Shown here in pieces: positions 16,467-23,775 of a stretch of DNA of 51,343 nucleotides. Numbering within the stretch: the first letter of the stretch is position 1; each line of letters starts with the position of its first letter. The stretch is taken from NCBI GenBank assembly GCA_050954885.1, contig JBPBPI010000111.1:1-51343 (forward strand), given 5' to 3'. The translations under genes were made by a program, and so were the position numbers. A model generated the notes under the pieces. The model saw nothing but the letters and a program-made list of their open reading frames with translations, was not told the DNA's origin and searched no databases. This stretch comes from JBPBPI01 sp050954885 (GTDB taxonomy: Bacteria > Pseudomonadota > Alphaproteobacteria > Caedimonadales > Caedimonadaceae).

Positions 16467-17476
16467 TATTGTATGCTTTCAGCTTGAGCTATATTGTCAT
16501 CATAAAAATGACGCACGGCGTCCGTAATTTCTTGAACATCCCACAATTGATTAATTTGTACCCGAAATTCAGCCGAATTTTTAAGTCCTTTGCTGTACCA
16601 TCCTAAATGTTTACGAGCCATCTTAATGCCAACCTCAACGCCATGATATTCAAGAATAGCCTGATAATGATTCAACACAACTTGTTTTTGCTCTTCTAAA
16701 GAAGGTGTTGAAATTTTTTGACCTGTTTCTAAAAAATGACAAATTTGGTTTAAAAACCAAGGCCTGCCAAACGCACCGCGCGCAATCATAACACCGTCTG
16801 CGCCTGATTGATGCAATAACTCAAGAGCTTCTTCTTCTTGAGTAACATCGCCATTGCCAATGACAGGAATTTTAACAGCGTCTTTAACTTGACGGATGAA
16901 TTGCCAATCTGCGCGACCGTTGTATAATTGACAGCGCGTCCGGCCATGAACCGTGACCATTTGAATGCCACAATCTTCCGCAATTTTAGCAAGCGTTGGA
17001 GCATTTCGATGTTGATCGTCCCACCCGGTACGCATTTTTAAGGTTACCGGAATTTTAACCGCATTTACAATGGCTTGAATAATTTTAGCAGCAAGTGCTT
17101 CATCGCGCATCAGTGCAGATCCCGCAAAACTTTTAATGGCCACTTTTTTGACGGGACATCCCATGTTGATATCGATGATATCCGCGCCCAGGTCTTCGTT
17201 AAGCTTAGCAGCCTCGGCCATCACATTTGGATCGCATCCGGCCAGTTGAACCGCAAAAGGACCTTCTTCAGGTGACTTTGAGATCATCTTCATGCTTTGT
17301 CGGGTCTCGCGGATCATGGCTTGCGAGGCAATCATTTCAGACATCACCAAGGATGCGCCAAAACTTTTGACCAATTTACGAAAGGGCATATCAGAGACAC
17401 CTGTGATGGGTGCCAGTAGCACGTTGCCTTCCAAGGCAATGGGGCCAATTTGAATAGATTTATAAGTTTGAGACAT
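16466..17476 (-). CDS. dusB: tRNA-dihydrouridine synthase DusB
   Basis: Flavoenzyme reducing uridine to dihydrouridine in the tRNA D-loop. 336 residues with a TIM-barrel start (LAPITGVSDMPFRKL), INMGCPVKKV carrying the catalytic Cys, LKMRTGWD, HGRTRCQLYNG, and the FMN-phosphate segment GNGDV then ARGAFGRPW. Overlaps the tdk stop and the dat start by one base each (TAATG). Full length. Confidence 0.94.
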   Translation of the reverse strand: MSQTYKSIQIGPIALEGNVLLAPITGVSDMPFRKLVKSFGASLVMSEMIASQAMIRETRQSMKMISKSPEEGPFAVQLAGCDPNVMAEAAKLNEDLGADIIDINMGCPVKKVAIKSFAGSALMRDEALAAKIIQAIVNAVKIPVTLKMRTGWDDQHRNAPTLAKIAEDCGIQMVTVHGRTRCQLYNGRADWQFIRQVKDAVKIPVIGNGDVTQEEEALELLHQSGADGVMIARGAFGRPWFLNQICHFLETGQKISTPSLEEQKQVVLNHYQAILEYHGVEVGIKMARKHLGWYSKGLKNSAEFRVQINQLWDVQEITDAVRHFYDDNIAQAESIQ

Positions 17477-18084
17477 TATTGTATTTCAACCTGTGACGTT
17501 TGATCCCCTTTTACGGTTTGATTAAAATGAATGCGACACAATGAGATATAACGTTCATTGCCCCCAATTTCAATTTGGGCACCTTCGGTCACGGCACGGC
17601 CTTGCGGATCAACCCGTAGGTTCATCGTGGCTTTGCGTCCGCAATGACAAATTGTCTTTATTTCAATCAAATTGTCTGCCCATGTCAGCAAATATTTACT
17701 GCCCTCAAAAGGCTCACCTTTAAAATCGCTTCGCAGGCCATAGGTTAACGCAGGAATATTTAAATCATCAACGATGCGGCACAATTGTTCAACTTGTATT
17801 TTTTTTAAAAATTGAGCTTCGTCAATTAAAAGACATTGAAGTTTTGGAAGTTGCGCTTTACGAGACGCCACATACTCAAAAAAATCAAATTGATCATCAA
17901 ATGAAATAGCGGATGTTTGCAAGCCAATACGAGAGGCAATCAGTCCTGCTTGAACCCGTTCGTCAATGATGGGCGTAAATAACAAGGTCTCCATGCCACG
18001 TTCCCGATAGTTGTAATCAGATTGTAGCAAGATCGTCGTCTTCCCCGCATTCATCGCAGCATAATAAAAGTAAAGTTTAGCCAT
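17476..18084 (-). CDS. tdk: Thymidine kinase (type II)
   Basis: Phosphorylates thymidine to dTMP. 202 residues: P-loop AAMNAGKT (9-16), Walker-B-like LLIDEAQFL, and zinc-binding cysteines CHCGRKA with a C-terminal C-x-x-H (CRIH). YGLRSDFKGEPFEGS is the lasso/substrate region. Salvage partner to de novo ThyX. First gene of the tdk-dusB-dat operon, divergent from fabI. Confidence 0.95.
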   Translation of the reverse strand: MAKLYFYYAAMNAGKTTILLQSDYNYRERGMETLLFTPIIDERVQAGLIASRIGLQTSAISFDDQFDFFEYVASRKAQLPKLQCLLIDEAQFLKKIQVEQLCRIVDDLNIPALTYGLRSDFKGEPFEGSKYLLTWADNLIEIKTICHCGRKATMNLRVDPQGRAVTEGAQIEIGGNERYISLCRIHFNQTVKGDQTSQVEIQ

Positions 18085-18241
18085 ATCTTTTTCCTTAATT
18101 GAGTACTATATAAAACGATTAAGCTCAGCTATCAAGGAAGAACAAAAACTTTGATTCTAGAATTCTTTCTTGGTTTCTTGGGAAAGATCATTCATGATAG
18201 GAAATTCAAATTTTGATTTAGTGGATAAGGAGACGATAAGA

Positions 18242-19054
18242 ATGAGTGAGATACATCCTTTTATGGCGGGGAAAAAGGGCATCATCATGGGTGTGGCTAA
18301 TGATCACTCTTTGGCATGGGGTATTGCCAGAACATTACATGAACATGGTGCCGAACTAGCCTTTACCTATCAAGGGGATGTTTTAAAAAAACGTGTTGAG
18401 CCTTTGGCGGAATCTGTCGGATCAACCTTGGTCTTGCCGTGTGATGTCAGCGACGATGCTCAAGTGAAAAATGTTTTCGATACCTTGGAAGAAAAATGGG
18501 ATGGGTTAGACTTTGTGGTACATGCCATCGCTTTTTCAGATCGCGAAGAACTTAAAGGAAAATACATCGATACGTCTCGGGCAAATTTTTTAAATTCTTT
18601 AAATATTTCTTGTTACTCTTTCACATCGATCTGTCGCTATGCTGCCCCTTTGATGAAAGAAGGCGGAAGTCTTTTGACCTTGACTTATTACGGTGCTGAA
18701 AAAGTGATGCCTCATTATAATGTCATGGGTGTTGCTAAAGCAGCACTTGAAGCCAGCGTACGATATTTGGCAGAAGATTTGGGACGTCAAAATATTCGTG
18801 TTAATGCGATTTCTGCAGGTCCTGTGAAGACATTGGCCGCTGCTGGCATCGGAGATTTCAGGTATATTTTAAAATGGAATCAATATAATGCACCACTCAG
18901 GCGGACAATCACCCTTGATGATGTTGGTAAAGCTGGTTTGTATCTTTTAAGTGATTTATCCTCAGGGGTCACCGGTGAGATTCATCATGTGGACAACGGA
19001 TATCACGTGGTTGGTATGAAAGCCATCGATGCACCAGATATCTCAGTCGTCTAA
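18242..19054 (+). CDS. fabI: Enoyl-[acyl-carrier-protein] reductase FabI
   Basis: NADH-dependent last step of fatty-acid elongation. From ATG 18242, preceded by AAGGAGA, the protein is 270 residues. An in-frame TTG/ATG further upstream has no comparable ribosome site. The N-terminal GIIMGVANDHSLAWGIA binds NADH. Catalytic Tyr and Lys lie in TYYGAEKVMPHYNVMGVAKA (Y-x6-K). A C-terminal GEIHHVDNGYHVVGM is present. FabI-type means triclosan-class inhibitors would be expected to bind. Confidence 0.96.
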   Translation: MSEIHPFMAGKKGIIMGVANDHSLAWGIARTLHEHGAELAFTYQGDVLKKRVEPLAESVGSTLVLPCDVSDDAQVKNVFDTLEEKWDGLDFVVHAIAFSDREELKGKYIDTSRANFLNSLNISCYSFTSICRYAAPLMKEGGSLLTLTYYGAEKVMPHYNVMGVAKAALEASVRYLAEDLGRQNIRVNAISAGPVKTLAAAGIGDFRYILKWNQYNAPLRRTITLDDVGKAGLYLLSDLSSGVTGEIHHVDNGYHVVGMKAIDAPDISVV

Positions 19055-19105
19055 ATTAGGTTATCATTAAAATTTGACCGTATTTCATAAAAGGAACCAT
19101 AGGCC

Positions 19106-20872
19106 ATGATGCGAAAATTCTTTGTCAGATTTCTTTGTTTTTTCGGTTTATGCTTCCTTGTGTTAACAGGTACATTATCTTACGGTCTTTATAAACTGAC
19201 GCGACCACAAGTCGCCGATATTCACCCTGGAACGGTTTTAAAATTAACCCTTGATACACCTTTGCAAGAAATGCCTTCTGCGCATCATTTTCCTTTTCAA
19301 CAAGATTCTAGCACATCGTTGCGAGAAATTATTGACACGCTAAAAATGGCAAGTCAAGACACCCGTGTTCAAGGTTTAACGGTTCACCTTGATAACATTC
19401 AATTCTCAGGTCTGGCGCAAATTCAAGAATTGCGCAATGCCATTCATGATTTTCGAAAAACAGGAAAGTTTGCTCACGTCTATTGCGATAGTTTTGGCGA
19501 AATTTCATCCGGTATGGGCATTTATTATTTGGCAACCGCCTTCGATCAAATTTGGATGGCCCCTTTGGGAAGTTTGAACATCACAGGACTTTCAACCGTT
19601 CAGCCTTTTGCCCGACGTTTATTGGACGAGCTGGGCATTCAGCCTGAAATTGAAGCTCGTGAGGAATATAAAACGGCCTATGATAGTGCTTTGAAATCCG
19701 AGATGTCCGTCCCTCACCGCCAAGAAGTACAAGAAATGTTAGATTCTTTTATGAATCAAATGATCAAGGCCATTGCGCGAGATCGGAAATTAAATCAAGC
19801 AACAGTTATTGATGCAATTAATAAGGCCCCTCATTTTGATTTGATCCCTGTTAAGCAACAAGGATTTATCGATCAAATTTCTTATCTCCCAGAATTTTAT
19901 AAATCGATTCAAAAAACATCAAAAGCATCTTGGCTTGACTTTCATCAGTATGTTGCATCTGTTAAACAAAAAGTAACGCCTTCAGATACAAAAATTGCAG
20001 TTATTTTTGGCAGCGGCATGATTGCGCCAGAAGGCCAAAGAAGCAATCCTTTAATGCCATCGATGTCGATGGAAGTGGATGACATTAAACGTGCCTTCAA
20101 ACTAGCAGGCCGAAGTTCTGATATTAAAGCTGTGGTGTTTCGCATTGATAGCCCTGGTGGATCACCTTTAATTTCTGATGATTTGTGGAATACCATTCGT
20201 GAATTTCAAAAATTAAGTCAAAAACCTGTGATCGTTTCCATGGGAAATGTTGCGGCATCTGGCGGATATTGGATTGCGGCCTGTGCTGATAAAATTGTTG
20301 CCAATCCAGGAAGTATCACGGGTTCCATTGGGGTGCTTAGTGGAAAAATTGCCTCTGCCAAGCTTTGGGAAAAATTAAATGTACAATGGGATATTGTCAA
20401 AACCCATCCTAATGCTGCTATTTGGAACATGATCTACCCTTTTTCTCCGGAAGAAAAACAACTAGTATCTAACATGACAGACCATATTTATAAAACTTTT
20501 ATTCAAAAAGTGGCTGAAGGCCGTCATTTAAGTGTGGACCATGTTCGTCAAGTGGCTAAAGGGCGTGTTTGGACCGGTGAACAAGCTTTACAAGCGGGAT
20601 TAGTTGATCAATTGGGTGATTTGAACACAGCCATTTATGTGGCGATGCAAGAAGCAAAATTTACTGACGCACAAAAAAATCATGCTCATGTTTTATATTT
20701 GCCAGAACATGCTTCTCTTTTGACCAAGTTATCCAATCTGACCAAAGGTAATTTTAAAATCAGCATCTTTATGTCCCAAGTTATTGAACTTGTTATACAA
20801 CAAGTTCAATTAAATTTGATGTATTTTCAAAACAATCAGGTCAAAGCAAATATCAATGAGATTAATTATTAA
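19106..20872 (+). CDS. sppA: Signal peptide peptidase SppA, 67K type
   Basis: A membrane-anchored serine protease that degrades cleaved signal peptides. 588 residues with an N-terminal membrane anchor (about 5-30) and tandem ClpP-like domains. The catalytic Lys is probably in EAREEYKTAYDSAL of the first domain. The nucleophile Ser is in NVAASGGYWIAA of the second. RIDSPGGSP and GSITGSIGVL are conserved. SD AAAAGGAACC precedes ATG 19106. Makes sense in a genome with many Sec-exported proteins. Confidence 0.94.
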   Translation: MMRKFFVRFLCFFGLCFLVLTGTLSYGLYKLTRPQVADIHPGTVLKLTLDTPLQEMPSAHHFPFQQDSSTSLREIIDTLKMASQDTRVQGLTVHLDNIQFSGLAQIQELRNAIHDFRKTGKFAHVYCDSFGEISSGMGIYYLATAFDQIWMAPLGSLNITGLSTVQPFARRLLDELGIQPEIEAREEYKTAYDSALKSEMSVPHRQEVQEMLDSFMNQMIKAIARDRKLNQATVIDAINKAPHFDLIPVKQQGFIDQISYLPEFYKSIQKTSKASWLDFHQYVASVKQKVTPSDTKIAVIFGSGMIAPEGQRSNPLMPSMSMEVDDIKRAFKLAGRSSDIKAVVFRIDSPGGSPLISDDLWNTIREFQKLSQKPVIVSMGNVAASGGYWIAACADKIVANPGSITGSIGVLSGKIASAKLWEKLNVQWDIVKTHPNAAIWNMIYPFSPEEKQLVSNMTDHIYKTFIQKVAEGRHLSVDHVRQVAKGRVWTGEQALQAGLVDQLGDLNTAIYVAMQEAKFTDAQKNHAHVLYLPEHASLLTKLSNLTKGNFKISIFMSQVIELVIQQVQLNLMYFQNNQVKANINEINY

Positions 20873-21088
20873 TGGTAAATTTTATTTAATTGAAAAATAT
20901 TATATAACTTAAGTATTAATTTTAATAAGTACTTATTACTGATAAAAAATTAAAACTTAATTTTAACTATTTTACGTTTGCAATAAATGCATATCTGTTT
21001 TTTTATTTAAACACTGGTAATAATTTATAACGGATACTATTTATACTTCATATTTAAAAAATAATATTTAATTATGGATATAAGTAAA

Positions 21089-21892
21089 ATGAATTATCGT
21101 AAAAAATGTTTTTCCCTTTCGTTTTTAGTGGGAAGTCTTTTAATTTCTACATTAAATGCTACACATATGATTGACGATACTGATATTATTAGAGGAAAAT
21201 TTATTTACATAAAAGATCCTATTTTGCAAAAAGATAATTTTGGTAAATATGATTTACCGCATATTGAAGCAAAATCAAAAAAGGTTCTCTCCCCCCTTTA
21301 TATTAAGGATGAACAAAATGAAGAATATCAAATTTTTAGCAATAATTTTGACAATAGGATATTAAAATTGGCTTTATTAAACCATTATAAGGTCTCTTTT
21401 ATAGAAGATCTACATGGTAAAAAGTTAGGAATAAAAAAATCTTCTTCTCAAAATTTAACTAAATTATATTTTGATGAAGATACATTAATGTCAGCTTTTA
21501 ATAATGTTGATTTAATTTCAAAGCCAGCAACTTCTACAATCGATTTTATTGAACATTATGATCCTTTGATCTCTGAGAAGTATAAAGATGGTAATATTTA
21601 TCAATATAAGCTGGATGAAAAAGGTAAGCTTGAGGAATCTAAAAAACAAGACATAAGAATACAGAAATCTAAAGAACAATGGATAAAAACGTATGGTGCT
21701 TCAACTCTTGAAGGAAACAAAAGCAAAAAAATTGATAATTTTAAGTTTGCTATTCAATCAAAACCTATTTCTGAACTTGTTCTAATTGAAGAAAAACCTA
21801 AATATATGATTGGTAAAGCAGCAGCCTGGTTTCTCGGTGACAACTGTGTGGTAAATATTGGGAAAAAGTTAAATATAGACTATAAAAATTAA
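21089..21892 (+). CDS. Exported hypothetical protein
   Basis: 267 residues from ATG 21089 (an in-frame ATG at 21074 adds five residues). Signal peptide MNYRKKCFSLSFLVGSLLIS with cleavage near LNA-TH. The mature part is Lys-rich and mixed alpha/beta with no family recognised. It is the only gene in its transcript and ends at a strong hairpin (21898-21930). Very AT-rich codon use, as in the other orphan exported genes. Confidence 0.65.
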   Translation: MNYRKKCFSLSFLVGSLLISTLNATHMIDDTDIIRGKFIYIKDPILQKDNFGKYDLPHIEAKSKKVLSPLYIKDEQNEEYQIFSNNFDNRILKLALLNHYKVSFIEDLHGKKLGIKKSSSQNLTKLYFDEDTLMSAFNNVDLISKPATSTIDFIEHYDPLISEKYKDGNIYQYKLDEKGKLEESKKQDIRIQKSKEQWIKTYGASTLEGNKSKKIDNFKFAIQSKPISELVLIEEKPKYMIGKAAAWFLGDNCVVNIGKKLNIDYKN

Positions 21893-21897
21893 TTTTT

Positions 21898-21930
21898 ATT
21901 CTCCTTTTGTTAAATCGACAAAAGGAGAAT
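21898..21930 (+). terminator. Hairpin terminator
   Basis: A 13-bp stem (ATTCTCCTTTTGT with ACAAAAGGAGAAT) and a 7-nt loop, starting 5 bp after the stop codon at 21892. A weak T-rich tail (TATTATA) follows. Confidence 0.75.
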
Positions 21931-22063
21931 TATTATAGACATATAATTATACTTATAATTTTTTTTAAAATAAAAAGATAACTTTACCAACTTTATATTT
22001 AATAAATATTTTTTCTTTCAAAAAGTAAGGTATTTACAAATTACTTTTAAAGTCTATATATTA

Positions 22064-22264
22064 CTAATAATTAAGAGGAAAAATTTTTACATAGTTTTTT
22101 ATGTAGTCATTTTCTTTATCAGTTATCTTTATAGGTGGTTTTTTTCTTAATTCTTGCCTTATATTATCTATAATGTACTTTTTTATGCCTAGAGCCTCAC
22201 TAAGTTCAGATCCTTTGGCTTCAGGATACTTTTTATTATAATAACTTATAAGTAAGCGAGCCAT
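22064..22264 (-). CDS. Small HTH-like protein, or frameshifted tail of the upstream gene
   Basis: 66 residues. KGSELSEALGIKKYIIDNIR has the spacing of a helix-turn-helix (GSxLSxxLGIxxxxIxxI). Its ATG is one base past the upstream stop codon. In its own frame the sequence is also open upstream of the ATG (KVKNLAGKNRRMARLL), overlapping the end of the 22266-23252 gene. Removing the frame difference at the T6 run (22287-22292) would fuse them into one ~400-residue protein. A coupled small regulator is the alternative. Confidence 0.5.
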   Translation of the reverse strand: MARLLISYYNKKYPEAKGSELSEALGIKKYIIDNIRQELRKKPPIKITDKENDYIKNYVKIFPLNY

Positions 22265-22265
22265 T

Positions 22266-23252
22266 CTACGATTTTTCCCTGCAAGGTTTTTTACTTTGAT
22301 TCAAAGTCCAAAACTTTTCTTTAACTGGCTGAACAGATTGACTCGATACTTGATTTTGAGAAGGGGATATCACTTTTTGATCAAAAATATTTAAGGTGTC
22401 ACGAGGATAATAAAATGGGTTATTATTTTCTTGATTTTGCTCAAATACTGAAAAATTATCGTTAGTTAAAAAGTATAAAAAATCTTGATTATCATCATAA
22501 CCTATCGAGTTTGAAGATTCTTTTTCATGAACAATATGATCAGGTATTTGATCAAAGACATCTAAAGAATTAGCTTGAGAAGGACTTTGTAAATCTATAG
22601 AGCAGGATGCTGAATGTTCCTTTGAAAAAGAAGTATTTGTATCTTCCTGAAAAATAATAGAATCATTTTCATAGTTTTGCTTTTCATTTATTTTGTACAA
22701 TCCATTCATAGATTTTAAAAACTCTATGGGATCAGAATTATTTAGTTTATAAGAAAAAAACATTTGATCTATTATTTTTTTTAAATTTTTATTCAATTGC
22801 TTTATTACAGGAAAATTGCCTTCAAGTGTAACAGCAGCGGGATTCACAGTCATTATTTGTGCAACAGGTGACATCTTTCTTTTTTTTGATTCAGTACTTA
22901 ATTCAGATAAATTATCTGTTCTTACTCTTTTTAATGTGTTTGATATAGGAGATATATTTCTTTGACGCACTGTATTTTTTTTAGGTTCACAAGGATACAA
23001 ATACGGCCTAGAGGCCATATCCTGCATGCATGTTTTTTGAGAGGGATAAAATACTGAAACTGTATTTTGCGACACAGATCCAGTCAAACCATTATGAGGC
23101 AGGGGTACACACCATTCGTCCAAATGATAATGATTTGTGGTAGATGCAAAAGTAGAGAAAATAGAAGATATTATCATAAAAAATAATTGTATACATTTTA
23201 TGTTAATTGCGTATTTTTTTATTTTTAAATGATTGAATATAATGACCTTCAC
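22266..23252 (-). CDS. Exported hypothetical protein with NLS-like motif
   Basis: 328 residues from a GTG start 8 bp after the coaD stop. A hydrophobic segment (about residues 20-37, IQLFFMIISSIFSTFAS) serves as signal peptide. ATG 23177 is an alternative start. The mature part is Ser/Asn/Gln-rich and probably mostly disordered. Residues ~108-127 hold KRVR ... KKRK, two basic clusters about 13 residues apart, as in bipartite nuclear localisation signals. No enzymatic domain is seen. Its last ~10 codons may be out of frame relative to the HTH-like tail at 22064-22264. Candidate host-directed protein; function unknown. Confidence 0.62.
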   Translation of the reverse strand: MKVIIFNHLKIKKYAINIKCIQLFFMIISSIFSTFASTTNHYHLDEWCVPLPHNGLTGSVSQNTVSVFYPSQKTCMQDMASRPYLYPCEPKKNTVRQRNISPISNTLKRVRTDNLSELSTESKKRKMSPVAQIMTVNPAAVTLEGNFPVIKQLNKNLKKIIDQMFFSYKLNNSDPIEFLKSMNGLYKINEKQNYENDSIIFQEDTNTSFSKEHSASCSIDLQSPSQANSLDVFDQIPDHIVHEKESSNSIGYDDNQDFLYFLTNDNFSVFEQNQENNNPFYYPRDTLNIFDQKVISPSQNQVSSQSVQPVKEKFWTLNQSKKPCREKS

Positions 23253-23260
23253 CTAAATTT

Positions 23261-23770
23261 TTATTTTAATTTTTCGGATAATTTTTGGGCAATATAGGGG
23301 GAGACAAAAGATTGGACATTACCGCCTAAAGTCACAATTTCTTTAATATAAGTTGACGAGATAAATTGATTGCCGTCAGATGCAATCAGGAAAACAGTCT
23401 CAATACTAGGATCCATGGCTTTGTTTAAACCAGCCATTTGAAATTCATAATCAAAATCAGAAACTGCGCGAAGACCACGAAAAATGACTGAAGCTTTGTG
23501 ACTTTTGGCAAAATCGACCAAAAGATTATTGAAAGATTTGACCTCGATTTTATGACGGTCTAAATGTCCTTCATCAGACAAACGATTAATTTCATAAAAT
23601 GACATAGACAGCCGTTCGTCTAGACTAAATATAGGCCCCTTACCTGCATTAGAAGCAACAGCGATAATGAGATGATCCACAATTTTGCAGGCACGTCCAA
23701 TAATATCCAAGTGACCTTTGGTGATTGGATCAAAGGTACCTGGATAAATTGCAATTTTAGGAGAAGCCAT
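23261..23770 (-). CDS. coaD: Phosphopantetheine adenylyltransferase
   Basis: Transfers AMP to 4'-phosphopantetheine in coenzyme A synthesis. 169 residues with the nucleotidyltransferase motif YPGTFDPITKGHLDII (T/HxGH type) at 9-24, FRGLRAVSDFDYEFQMAGLN, and ISSTYIKEIVTLGG near the C-terminus. Starts 5 bp after the gyrA stop on the same strand, so it is probably co-transcribed with gyrA. Confidence 0.96.
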   Translation of the reverse strand: MASPKIAIYPGTFDPITKGHLDIIGRACKIVDHLIIAVASNAGKGPIFSLDERLSMSFYEINRLSDEGHLDRHKIEVKSFNNLLVDFAKSHKASVIFRGLRAVSDFDYEFQMAGLNKAMDPSIETVFLIASDGNQFISSTYIKEIVTLGGNVQSFVSPYIAQKLSEKLK

Positions 23771-23775
23771 TAACT

